Of a stretch of DNA of 64,000 nucleotides, positions 1 to 11,180 are shown piece by piece; the stretch's first letter is position 1, and each line of letters begins with the position of its first letter. Origin of the DNA: Beroe forskalii (Eukaryota; Ctenophora; Nuda; Beroida; Beroidae); the NCBI GenBank assembly GCA_011033025.1, contig WFMF01000053.1, positions 434,001 through 498,000 of the forward strand, read 5' to 3'. A model generated the notes under the pieces. It did not search any database. It was given only the letters and a program-made list of their open reading frames with translations, and was not told where the DNA came from. The position numbers and the translations under genes are program-made.

Positions 1-83
1 CACTTTAATAAAGTTTGTACAAAACACCCCAACACAACTATGATGACCTATAAGCTATTGTTGTAAGTAAGCAGGTAAAATAG

Positions 84-3000
84 TATAATGATTTCTGAAA
101 GCTGTGACGGTCACTCCCTTTCAAGCTGCTCAAAAGAAGATAAACCCGACAACTTTACAAGATTCAAATGGCTCAAATATTATAGCAAGGAGTGAGTTTG
201 AAGACAGGACAGCAAGGAACACGGCAGTACTAACTACTGGTTAATACGACAATATTATTAGATTCTAGTCTCGACCAAGGGCAAGCTGCTGACGAAAAGC
301 CGGCTTCAGTTGATCAGTTGGGTATGAACGTTAACACGACAGTTCAGAGAATGAGGGGACTAACACAAGTGTAAGAAACAGTAAAGATGATCTTCTGACG
401 ATCTTCCGCCTGAAGATGGCTACTGTTGTCGTGTCAGCGATTCTTTCCACATTTTTATGGGCTAGAATCCTAAAACAGACACTAAGGTTTATTTAGATGT
501 GGTAGAAAAACAGGGCAATTTGATACAACTACGATTCTCACAGTAAAGGTAGTAGCACATACATGGCCAAAGGGCAGAGATGGACAATAAAGGTATTTAC
601 ATGCAATCAAATTTTTGCTTTTCTGATAATTTGTCAGTCTACATGGCTATGCACTGTTGGATGAGAATTTATCAGAAAAACAAAATAATGATTCTACGGT
701 ACATATTATGACTCGATAGGTAGGTACAGTCTACAATGTAGACTACAATGTAGACTCTACATATATCACGATTCAAGAAATATACTATATAGCGTGTCAT
801 CATTTTGCAACTAAATATGCGTGTAATACTAATCATAATGATTGGTCAATATTACTCTTTTCTTGCATACGACTATTTGAAATTTATAGTTCAATACAAT
901 TGCAAACATTAAAGAAAACAAAATTTCAAACGATCAACTGAAATTCCGACAGTTGTACCCAATTTAACACCTCTATACTTCTATATTATATCAGCACAAT
1001 ACATAGATTTCACACGTATTGTAACGCTGCGCGGCAACCTGTTGTGCCCACGTGACGTCATCGCGCTGAATTCTATAAACCGCAATAACTCGCGACCTAA
1101 TTGAGATAGAGGCATGGGGATTTCACCATTGTATAACATGCAACGTGAGAAGTGGTAAAATCATAACCATTTTAATTTTCTTAAAAGTCAATTCTATAGT
1201 GAACTACCCCTTTAAACGAATAATTGTCATCCTTTTTAAAAATATAGATCCTATCGAACGAAAGTTATTCATCGTTATAATTCTTATATTCGCAGAATGA
1301 AAAGCCCGTGATTTGGAGGAATCCGTACCCCAACTCCAACTTTTCAATTGAGCCATTGGCACTGGTGTTGGCAGATGAAGATTATGATTTATGCAAGGAG
1401 CTAATGGAATTGTGAGTCCTATCTAACTCCTCTTGTAATATCTAATATTCTATACCTTATCGGACATAATTATCACGGACTTTAGTTTCACGGACCTAAA
1501 ACTTCACGGACATTAATATTCACGCTCGATCCAGCCACTTCAAATTTCAAGAAAACTTCGAAATTATCGGCTCGATTTTTCCCATTTTCTTTCACATTTT
1601 AATGATAATGAAATAGCATTTATTATATACAGACTATTGCGTAATGCGTATAGAGCTATCGGCAGAGCTCGTACAACCTCCACGGTCACTTAAATCCGAA
1701 TGAGAAAGTCTATTGAGGCTTTTACAAACAGCTGCAACCCATGGTATTTTTCACTGATGTAAATTAGGGAGTAATAACATGGTTGCATGGCAGCCTTCAG
1801 TGTTATATCTCCGCCCTAAAATTCCGATTCAAGATGACAAGTAATACTATTACTAAAACTCTATAAATGACAATATCCTAATTTATTCCAGATACTCCAA
1901 AGAGCAAGCGCCGATGGTGATTGAATGTGAAGATGCAGCTGGGCAGCCGCGGCAGCTTAACGTGTGTTTCTGTGTCAAACGCTCAATGGTAGACGGAAAG
2001 CTACGAGGAATACTGAGTGGGCGGGCAGGCGCCCACTGTATCCACTGTGATTGGCAACTGATCGAGTACTATCTCGATGTGCCAAAACATCCTTCACGTG
2101 CAATACCAGTGGTATGTATCAAATTTGATTAATATAACTATATAAAACTTTTCTACGTAATAGATAAATGAATATATAAATCGGAATTAGGAAACTACTT
2201 ATGTATCCCTGACCAAGTCCAATTTTGGGCAATCTGCATGTCCAGGTAACCCTCATTTTCAACAATTGTATAAAATCTTGTTACCCAAAATAAGACAAAA
2301 ATTGGACATAATCTAATTAAGTTCATCGTTTGTTTTCTACTCGCCTGGATTAGTGGGAGTTATTATCTTAGTACATAGAGACATAGATGAAAATTAGACA
2401 CAATGAATAAGGCCTTATATAAAGGCCCAATGCCTTTGTTGTGAGTTAAGTTCTGGTAAGGGTGTCAAAATGCTCAGAGCACCAGAATGCCTACTTTTGA
2501 TATAGCCCTGAGTATAGTTTACCTACTTATCAAGGCAAAATCCTACTTATGCAAATCGCCGATTCGGCGCCTAATGATTTATTAGGCACCGATTCGGCGC
2601 CGATTTTTGTCACCGCTTATAGGCGCCTCTAGGCACCTAAAATTAACATTTTTTAATTTATCGGCGCTTATCGGCGGCTTTGTGGTGCCTATAGGCTCCG
2701 ATTAGCTCCTATACATCGCTTATCGGCGCTTTCCTACCGCTTCTAAGCGGGGACGAAAATCTGTGCAGATCTGCGCCTATGAACTTATGAAAAAGTATAG
2801 GTGCCGATTGCCGAATCGGCGATTTGCGTCAATGGGATTTTACCCTTATATCAACACCCGGTTTCCATCCAGTGATTATATTATATATTTTATAATTGAC
2901 ACGTGGCTTCTTCTTCTGCAACAAATGCAACAGTGCCACTTCTTCTCTTTTCGCCGTGTATACAGAATACAGATACTATATAGTAATAAATCTTTCACAG

Positions 3001-6000
3001 GTACATGAGATGCGCTATGATTGTGCAAAGGCGTCACAGACTCTCGATCAACTGTATATGAAGTACGCCCATGGGAAGTAAGTTTTGTATTAGCTGCGTT
3101 CCCTTATACTCTTATATTCTTTACTAGCAGGCCCGTAGGGCCTGCAAATACACAGCTCACTCGGCGCTGCTACGCAGCACCTCGTTCGCAAAATTCAAAT
3201 CCACCAAATACTTTTTACCGCATCAAAAAATTCCAATCACATCAAAAGTTACGCAGCAACATACTGAAACAGCATTGAACAGAAATGAACGCGCGCGCTC
3301 AATATGTAACCATAGCAACGCGCGCGCATATATCCATACTGCACGTACACGCTTCAAAATGTGTCTACAAAAGGACAAAAAACGTGACTACATACAAAAT
3401 AGTACAGAGGTTGCGAAATTATATTAGAGATAATAAATAATTTATGTAAGCGCGCTTAATATATTTCGGGTGCACGAACTGCATGTCTGTACTGTTTGCC
3501 CTGAAATCAAGAGCTTTTGAAACACTCGGACAATAAAGGCATTAAAGAGCATGGCTTGGAATGTGCTAATGTACGTTAATCTAACGGCACATAGTGATAC
3601 TTTTGCATTTAATACACGAGGCGAATCCGAGTGCCAATTGATGCCCTAATCACCCGAGGCGAAGCCGAGTGTTGATTAGTATACTAATTGGCACGAGCCG
3701 TCAGCTGAGTGCAATTTAGTGCAACTGTATCACTTCTGTGGCGTTAGATTAGCGTATTGTACCACGACCAGTTATACGGTACGTACGTACTCTTATAATA
3801 GAATAATTGCACAACTCAAATTTCAGCCTCTATAAGTCGGCTGCGACCAGGAAGTATTTTACCGATAGACCTCTCACTGTGCTGGACAGTATGACAGTGC
3901 TTCATTCATGGATCAATTGCTGCAGGACCATCGTTGAGCATATGACGAAAGTTGAGTTGTAAGTAATATTTATATAATATACAATGTAAAAGGTTGGGGT
4001 TGGGGTTGGGGTTGGAGTTAGGGTTAGGGTTAGGGTTAGGGTTGGGGTTGGGGTTGGAGTTAGGCGGGTAGGGTAAGGGTTAGGGTTGGGGTTGGGGTTG
4101 GAGTTAGGGTTGGGGTTGGGGTTGGGGTTAGGGTTGGGGTTGGGGTTAGAGTTGGGGTTGGGGTTGGGGTTAGGGTTGGGGTTGGGGTTGGGCTTAGGTT
4201 TGGGGTTTGGGTTAGATTTGGGGTTAGGGTATGGGTTAGCCGGTTAGGGTTTAACTTTAAGTTAGGGTTTGGGTTAACCCTAACTCAAACCTTAATCCAA
4301 ACTCCAACCCTAACCATGACCCAAATGTGGAAGACACACCGTGCAACGAGGGTGTGGGTCAATTTAGGACTGCCTTGATCTTCGGCGCCTATAGGCGCCT
4401 TTACAATTTAGGCCATGAATTTAGGTCATTGGACGATAATTGACTCGGAGCTCAGCTAATAGTAATAAAACTCATCGCCGCCAGTTCAGGACTGTCTTAA
4501 TTCATCGAAAGATGAAGAACCTAGATTACTAGAATCAACCAATATCGGCGCCTATAGGCGCTAATACTTATGCTGAAAACAGCATCGGCGCCTTTAGGCG
4601 ATGAAAAACGTAAGCGCCTATAGGCGGTTGAAAAGCGCCGAAAGCGCCGATAGGCGGTGAAAAGGAGTTTAGGCGCTTTTCGGCGCCTATAGGCGCCGAC
4701 GACCGCTGATAATTTGACAAATGTTTATTATAGGCGCCTATCGGTACCGCTTTAGGCGCCTATAGGCGCCTAAAGCGGTACCGGTCGGCGCCTATTCGGC
4801 GCTTGTCGGCGCCGAATAGGCGGTTTGCATAGATAGGATTTAGCCATCGAATTACTGTATCTGTAATCTGTATTCACGATAGTTTTCTTGTAGCGTATAA
4901 ATAATACTTTTTATAGCGTAGAAGATTTTGAGAAGCTCAATCCAGCGAAGAATCTACCATCTAAGGCCAGAAAAGCAATTGATGACAATGCCAAACGAAT
5001 GGCTGCCCGAATCAAACGCCGAACTGGCATAATTGTTCGTAACATTGGTCATGGAAATACGGGTGGAGCCTCCATATCATCTATATAAGTATATAATATC
5101 TAAATATATAATCAACGGAAAAGTCGTAATGATGACATATTGACATCGAATATGAATTTGAAATGGTCTAAAATTCTCAAAATAATTTAAGACCAACTTA
5201 AAGCATGTATTATAGCGGAATCCAAACATACCTACTAGGCCTCCACCGTGGAGGCCTAGTAGGTATGTTTGGATTCCTGTATGCTTTAAGATGATCTTAA
5301 ATTATTTTGAGAACGACCATCAAATTCATATTCGATGTCAATATGTCATCATTACGACTTTTCCGTTGATTATATATTTAGATATTATATACTTATATAG
5401 ATGATATGGATGTATATTCTCTTTCAGGAAATGAAGCCAAGAAGTTCTTCCAAAACAGTGATAGTATCAGCAATTGTATGAAGAACAACACTTACAGGCC
5501 TATCTTTAAACAACTCCTTGACAAGATGTGCTTGATTCTTACGGTACGTTGTTGAATGGTATTATCAATTTTTGAATTTCTTGGTGATGAGCATCGCACT
5601 TGTATGTGTACACATAGCCGCACATACTTATATACATATAACGTATTATAGTATTATAGTATTATATTCTGCTATCATTATAAATGTAACGTGCTGATAA
5701 GCGTACTAATAAGATCAGAGCATTAAATAGCAACTAGATTGTAGTATTGATCTTTCTTCACTTGACAATTTTATCATGATAAATGAAAATCTTCTTTTAT
5801 TTCATGACATTGAAAATTATTTTCATTTAATTAAGGTTATAAGTTTTACATTATAATTTGAAATTCCAGCTGTTGAACAGCGACGAAAGAATAGACATCA
5901 AAGAATATCAATTTCTGACGAGAGGAGCGCTGATATTCATAACACAACGAATCAAGTTCTTCAGATTCACTCCAACCATCCACACTGTAAGACAACTTAT

Positions 6001-8566
6001 GATCATCGATTAATCACAGGAATTTTGTCTGAAAGCCTTTCTTTGAGGATACTGATAGACGTTTCATAAAATTGACAACTAGTATTATAGAGGCATCCGA
6101 TCATATTCAGATTCTAATTCTAACTCTAATTCTAATTCTAATTCTAATTCTAATTCTAATTCTAATTCTAATTCTAATTCTAATTCTAATTCTAATTCTA
6201 ATTCTAATTCTAATTCTGGTTCTAATTCTAATTCTAATTCTAATTCTAATTCTAATTCTAATTCTAATTCTTATTCTAATTCTTATTCTAATTCTAATTT
6301 TTCTAGATTGATCAGTCCTGTGCGACTTTCTTTTCTGATATTCTGGTATTTTTCAGGTTTTGTTTCATTCATGGCAGTGGATTGAAGAAAACAATTCCCG
6401 GGGTTTGAAAATGCTGTCTGAAGATGGTTTAGAGATGGTCATGGGTAGAGGGAGAAACATTAGAACTTTAGAAAGTTCCAAGCTTTCAGAGGTAATTAGT
6501 GATATCAGAGTTCCCTTCATCTTGGTTTGAGTTGTTGGTTCAACTTTCAAGGGACCATTATAATCGACTAATTTGCCCATGGTGATAAGAAAACTGGAAA
6601 AAATCGTTATTGAAAGGACCCTAAAAATAAAATTTTAAAGATGCGCTTTTATATTGGAAAGAAAAAATCATCGCCATCCTATCCGTTGAAAATATTGGGC
6701 TTGCGGTTGCGGACATTTTTCTATGGCCGACTGGGGGATAAATATAGAAATATATGCAGTAGCTCAGTAGTATAAGTACTTGACAACACTTTTTTGATCT
6801 GTCAGTTGTCACACTGCCACACTTTTTGTCACACTTTTTTGTCACACAAGCCCTGTCACACTGTCACATAAGCCCTGTCACACTCGAATGTCATAGTGAC
6901 AAAAAAGTGTGACAATGTAGCAAAAAAGCAGGCCCGTAATTCCTGGGGGGACACTGATAGGGGAACATAATTGAATTCCCCCTCAGTTTTTTGGTAGATT
7001 ACTGAAAAAGTGCTCAAAATTGGGCACAATCCCACTTATGCAAACCGCCGATGCGGCGCCGATTCGGCGCCGATAAGCGCCGAATCGGTGCCTATATTTT
7101 TTTTGAAAACCCACGGTGGGGCTGGCAATGTGCCGAAATAAATAAAATATAATAAATCCATAAAATTCAAAAACAAGCCACAAGCACATTGAGATGCCAA
7201 TCAAGGCATGTGTTCATAGTACAAAGTAGCCCCATTGCTACTGAAGTAATAAAATAGCACACACATGTAGCACTCAATAACAGAAGACCACGACTTGAAA
7301 CACCCAGGGTTTCGTATGCACGCAAGACGTTGGGCAGTCGGAGTTATTTCCTTCCAGCGCGGGAAGGACGCTGAGACACAGGTGTCGATGCGAAGGCCGG
7401 AGCACTAGCAGTCGCCCGCAAGTTAGATGATAGCGAAGCTGCAGTAGCACTAGCTGATGAGAGTGACGATGGTGGCTGCTGCTTCTCTCGGCTGCACACT
7501 GTCCCGTTCTTGATGTAGTGGTACTGCCCCGGTTCGCTGTTGATCTTCTCCTTGATCTGTGCCACCAGAGCTCTCCTCTGTTCCCGCTCCTCACGGCTCC
7601 TGACAGTAGACACGTACACCTTCTTGAATCTTGTCGTCCCCCTCAACACCCTCGCATTCCTCAACGCCCGATCAGCTGCTGCTTCACTGCTGTTGAGTAG
7701 CACTTTCACTGGACGCTCAACTCCTTCCTTGACTCCCCCTACACGGTAGCAGTCACTTACAGAAGGCTTCGATAAACCGCAACTGACCCTCAGCATATCG
7801 TCCACTTTGCTCTGCAGTGCTTCTTCAGGGCCCTCTCCAAGTCCGAACACCATCAATGAGCGTTTCCTGTCATCCTCCAAAACAGCAGATTTCACAGCAG
7901 CTTTGATGACTCATGACCTGTGTTGAAGCTGCATTTCCTTCACATCCCTGCTTGACTACATCGCTGAAGATCCTGATTTCTGTCTCCACAGTCTTTCGCA
8001 CGGCCTCCACCTGTTCAGTCTTACTCTTCGCAGTAAATAATCTTGGATCTTCAGCAATGTTTTCTGATTCTCAATCTAAAATCTATAGGTTTTTTTCGGT
8101 GCCGATTCGGTGCCTATAGGTGGTACCGCTTTTAGGCGCCTATATTTAATTTTAATATTCTTAATTTTTCGGCGGTCATCGGCGCCGATAAGCGCCTATG
8201 CACCGCCTATCGGCGCTTTCGGCGCCGATTGGGCGCTTATCGGCGCCGAATCGGCGGTTTGCATAAGTGGGATTGTGCCCGAAATTGAATAAAAAACCTA
8301 AATTTTTCAAAACTTTTGTCTACCACTTTTGCTCTTTTGGACTTTTGGATTCTTGGATTTACAAAATTTCCATGTCCCCACCAATTTTTCTTTTCGATTT
8401 TGGTATCGTATGAAAGTATACGGATACTATTGAAACCCTGCTGACCCCCTATACTCACCCATTTTCAGGAAATCTAAGCAAGAATCTCATCAATACGCAT
8501 GAGGTTCTCCAGTTGGAGGCTTCTCATCTCATAAACAGAAACTTCAACAAGAAGAAGGACAAGAAG
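84..8566 (+). CDS. RAG1-like recombinase/transposase core, multi-exon, 5' end outside window
   Basis: Exons read from splice sites and reading frame: 84-191, 269-368 (weak), 1296-1411, 1892-2111, 3001-3077, 3827-3958, 4917-5062, 5428-5543, 5870-5986, 6357-6491 and 8469-8566. Phases join without a stop from 84 to 6491. The protein matches the RAG1/Transib DDE core in order. ESCDGHS in exon 1 matches mouse RAG1 Asp600 (ESCDG). IWRNPYPNS then EPLALVLADED in exon 3 matches RAG1 KPLCLMLADES and the Transib WxNPxPSS block. SMVDGKL in exon 4 carries the second Asp (Asp708), followed by CIHC (zinc Cys727/Cys730). GNEAKKFF in exon 8 resembles the Transib GNTARRFF block. TPTIHT|VLFHSW, split between exons 9 and 10, gives the HxxxxH zinc pair (His937/His942). 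LSEDGLEM in exon 10 carries the Glu (Glu962). Exon 11 (NLSKNLINTHEVL) matches the helix after the Glu. Exon 10 to 11 does not join in phase with the best sites; donor 6499 (GTGATA) or a missed microexon would fix it. The family cuts DNA at paired signals; whether this copy is host or transposon is unknown. Confidence 0.85.
194..1295 (+). other. RAG1-like intron sequence, no gene
   Basis: Apart from the weak exon at 269-368 I see only AT-rich intron. It has a small repeated motif (CAATGTAGACTA) near 730-760 and a hairpin around TTTTCTGATAA near 615-690. The exon at 269-368 is supported only by flanking AG/GT and by phase agreement on both sides. Confidence 0.5.
1457..1570 (+). repeat. End fragment of the TTATCGGACATA MITE family
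   Basis: This begins TTATCGGACATAATTATC and continues with the TTCACGGACCT subterminal repeats seen in the full copy at 15530-15991. It lies in the RAG1-like intron between the LADED exon and the second-Asp exon. The other end is not recognisable here, so the copy is truncated. Confidence 0.6.
2537..2841. mobile_element. GGCGCC-rich foldback element in RAG1-like intron
   Basis: Left end AAAATCCTACTTATGCAAAT and right end GATTTGCGTCAATGGGATTTT are imperfect inverted repeats. Between them are many palindromic units such as GGCGCCTATAGGCGCC and CCGATTCGGCGCC. Related elements occur at 4380-4845, 7013-8288, 12250-12655 and 18603-19008. No coding capacity. Confidence 0.7.
3125..3300 (+). repeat. 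Dispersed repeat starting GCAGGCCCGTAGGGCCTGC
   Basis: This shares the order of blocks with 55190-55345: GGCCTGCAAA, TAGCTCACTC or CAGCTCACTC, CTGC..CA..TTCGCA, and CATCAAAAAATCCAAT. A short related start (AGCAGGCCCGTA) is at 6928. It looks like a SINE or MITE family, and I cannot define its ends. Confidence 0.5.
3991..4310 (+). repeat. Interstitial telomere-like array (TTAGGG/TTGGGG variants)
   Basis: About 320 bp of degenerate hexamers, mostly GTTGGG and GTTAGG, within a RAG1-like intron. Near 4275 the strand sense flips to CCCTAA-type units. Related TTTGGG/TTAGGG tracts occur at 13334-13430, 15411-15490, 19690-19733 and 21055-21186. Confidence 0.85.
4380..4845. repeat. GGCGCC palindrome cluster (foldback family)
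   Basis: A dense run of GGCGCCTATAGGCGCC-type units in the intron before the exon at 4917. The right end, GGCGGTTTGCATAGATAGGAT, resembles the ends of the elements at 2537-2841 and 7013-8288. No open coding region. Confidence 0.65.
5071..5410. mobile_element. 340-bp near-perfect palindrome filling a RAG1-like intron
   Basis: The left arm starts TCCATATCATCTATATAAGT at 5071 and its reverse complement ends at 5410. The centre is CTCCACCGTGGAG near 5246. The intron runs 5063-5427, so only 8 bases at the donor side and 17 at the acceptor side lie outside the palindrome. A MITE or introner-like insertion would explain this. Confidence 0.8.
6105..6303 (+). repeat. (TTCTAA)n hexanucleotide microsatellite
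   Basis: About 33 units of ATTCTA with a few substitutions, in the RAG1-like intron before the catalytic-Glu exon. Confidence 0.95.
7013..8288. mobile_element. 1.28-kb foldback element with captured LINE ORF1 remnant
   Basis: The left end GGGCACAATCCCACTTATGC is matched by the right end GCATAAGTGGGATTGTGCCC as a perfect inverted repeat, continuing inward with CGCCGATTCGGCGCC units on both sides. The interior holds a reverse-oriented LINE ORF1 fragment. It sits in the RAG1-like intron between exons 10 and 11. Confidence 0.75.
7344..8060 (-). pseudogene. LINE ORF1-type fragment, frameshifted
   Basis: A 183-codon frame (7895 down to 7344) contains DRKRSLMVFGLGEG, CYRVGG, RPVKVLL, FKKVYVS and REQRRALVAQIKEK. 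This is the RRM-like/C-terminal signature common in ORF1 proteins of invertebrate non-LTR retrotransposons. The preceding part (8060-7896) reads in another frame, so a frameshift separates them. No ORF2 follows. It lies inside the foldback element, so I read it as a captured retroelement scrap rather than a host gene. Confidence 0.6.
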
Positions 8567-8814
8567 GTAAGATTTTTGTGTCATTTGTAATCTGTGCCTG
8601 CCCCTCCACGTTTTGAGCTAGTATTATATACCTACTTACCTAGAAGTAGACGCCTTATGCAATTAATATCTGCATTGCAAGTGTCAAACTTAAGTGACAA
8701 GTCTAACACTCTATAACCTTATACAAAATAAAAGCGCTCGTTCGCGCTGCGCTGAATTATATTCTTCAGAATTACGTCATTATCAATAATTTCATAGATT
8801 TAGAAAATGAGTTA

Positions 8815-11180
8815 AACAGAGAGGTATCCGTTTTCAGGAACGACATCACAAAATCACGTTAAAGAATCACGTTAAATACCATAAGACGTATTTCGAGGAA
8901 TATCATGATAACTCACGTAAACAATGGCAAATGATAAATAAGTTGCTAAATAGAAAAGGTAAAGGTGATACCATGATAACCAAGCTTATAGGACCACAAG
9001 GAAATGTCGTTTCCAACCAAAACGAAATTTCCAATAACTTCAATGACTAGGTATTTCTGCAATATAGCCTCTGATCTTAAGAAAAAATCTGTTCCTCCAG
9101 AATCGCCTCAGTCTGGTACAGACAGTGGTTTCCTTAAATGCCCCGTTAGTAAGACAATACATCTCAACGATGCCGACGCGAGCGAGATACATAGTATCAT
9201 CAAAAACTTTAAGAATAAAGCCACGCGTGACACGAAAATTAGCTCACTCAAGATAGCAAACGAGTTCTATACCTTCACAGACGCTTTGGCAGGCGTAGTC
9301 AACAAATCGTTTCGTGAAGGTATCTTTCCTGATGAGCTAAAAATAGCGAGGGTGACGCCTATTTATAAGGAAGGATCTAAATCGGACGTTAGCAACTACA
9401 GGCCAATCTCATTACTTAGCTCATTTTCCAAAATTTATGAAAAATTAATGCACGTTCGACTCATGGAATTTCTAGATTTTAACAGCTCCCTATTTGAGAT
9501 GCAATATGGTTTCAGACCGGGTAGGTCATGTGAGCATGCTCTGTTAAAAGCACAAGACACGCTTCTAAATTCTTTGAATAATAGGCAAATATCAATTTTA
9601 CTACTTATAGACTTCTCGAAAGCCTTTGATATGGTTGACCATAATATCCTTCTGAGAAAACTGTCCCACTATGGAATAAGAGGCCCGGCCCATGACTGGT
9701 TGAAATCATATCTAAGTCATAGAAAACAGTTTGTATGTGTAAACAACATCGAATCGACCATGGGGGACATAACCTTCGGGGTGCCTCAGGGGTCAATTCT
9801 AGGTCCCTTATTGTTTATTATCTATATTAATGACATCCCAGAAATATCAGCGATGGCTAAGTTTATACTTTACGCAGACGATGCAAATATAATAGTGACA
9901 GCTGATAGCATAGAAGATGCATATAGTGAGCTACTTAGACTAGTCGATCAACTAATTAGATGGGTGCACCTAAATGGCCTTGCACTCAATCTCAAGAAAA
10001 CTAAGTACATGATATTTTCTCGGAGTAAAATAAGCTTACCTGAGCCCTTAATAATTTCAAAAATACCTATAGATAGAATGACAGAAACACGATTTTTAGG
10101 AGTTATAGTGGATGAATCTCTGAATTGGTCACGACACGTCAAAACCATTTTATCAAAAATGTCGAGATACATAGGAATAATGTACAAGATTAAAAAATTC
10201 CTGCCTCTAAAAGCGCGCTTACAGATCTATCACAGTTTTGTGCAATCCCACATAAATTTTTGTTCTCTGGTGTGGGGTTTCAGCTGTAAATCAAATATTG
10301 AGGCAATTTTCTGTAAACAAAAGAAAGGCATGCGCGCCGTAATTCCCGGGTTCATAAGATATTTTTATAAGGATGGAATAACTCCAGGGCATACTAAGGA
10401 ATATTTCAATGAATATAAGATCCTAACGGTACATAATATTGTAGCTCTTAATAATACTATATTGATAATGCATAAGATACGCTATTACCCTGCCCTGGCT
10501 CCGAAGTCGATAATAGAAACTATCTCTGACGACAGTCCCGAAATAGGATCCAACCATGAAGACTGCGGTACGTGGTTAAACTTGTATAACACAACCACCT
10601 ACCGCAACTCTTTGTTTTTTAAGGGTCCCATGCTATACTCTACCCTTAAATTAGTTAATGACCTTACTAAAGAAAAACATGTATATGTAAGATCTTTCAG
10701 GAACAGATTGAAGGCTGCTATATTGGACTGCCAAAATACCGGGGAATCTTCCATATGGGATACGAGTAATTTTGTACTTTATGATTATAAGGGTCTGCGG
10801 TCTGTAGCATCAAAACAAAACACCACTAAAGTTGATTACACTCAGTTTTTCGATTAAATATTACACTACAACTGGCAGTAAAATCTAGAAATTGCCTCGC
10901 TAACAGAAATAGTCTCGCAAAAATTATGGGTATTACACGATTAACCCTGAAGGATCCTTATCTCTGGGGTCAAAAATTGCCAACTTAGTTAGTACAGCAA
11001 GAGCCATTTGTTAGTTTGCATAATCTACCTTTAATTTATACGATTTTTGTCGTCAGCGAACTGCACGCACAGATAATACAGGTCTAGGTCATAGGAAGAA
11101 AACGGATTAAGAAATAAGGCTTAGGCAAGTCAAAATAAGCTGTAAGCTTTCAAAATTTAAATTTTAAATTTTAAATTTTG
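8815..11180 (+). mobile_element. 5'-truncated jockey-like non-LTR retrotransposon
   Basis: The coding remnant begins after the endonuclease region, near 8815. It continues through the reverse transcriptase frame to 10857, then a 3' region ending in an AAATTTTAAATTTT tract near 11145-11180. The start carries a short tandem duplication (AATCACGTTAAA twice, with a stop). It is inserted in the presumed long intron of the RAG1-like gene. Confidence 0.8.
9004..10857 (+). pseudogene. Reverse transcriptase of jockey-like LINE
   Basis: 617 codons cover the whole RT domain. NYRPISLLSSFSK (motif 1), QYGFRPGRSCEHALL, LLIDFSKAFDMVDH (catalytic Asp), GVPQGSILGPLLF and FILYADDANII (YADD catalytic pair) are in order, followed by the thumb and C-terminal region. 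The real upstream frame (KQWQMINKLLNRKG to NEISNNFND) ends at a TAG at 9048. A 4-base insertion (GGTA or equivalent) shifts it into the RT frame, so the given methionine is not the true start. The RT half has no other stops. The endonuclease is missing, so the copy is dead on arrival. Confidence 0.85.

Noticed and set aside
6072-6311. 79-codon ORF (LILILI repeat)
   Set aside because: Translation of the TTCTAA microsatellite.
84-6491. A plain Transib DNA transposase instead of a RAG1-like protein
   Set aside because: The WRNPYPNS and GNEAKKFF blocks are shared with Transib. ESCDG, LADED and CIHC are closer to RAG1, and the gene is spread over many introns. I keep RAG1-like, but a tree is needed to exclude an intron-bearing Transib relative.
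7344-7895. 183-codon ORF as a host gene
   Set aside because: The protein has the signature of LINE ORF1 C-terminal regions, is frameshifted upstream and lies inside a foldback element.
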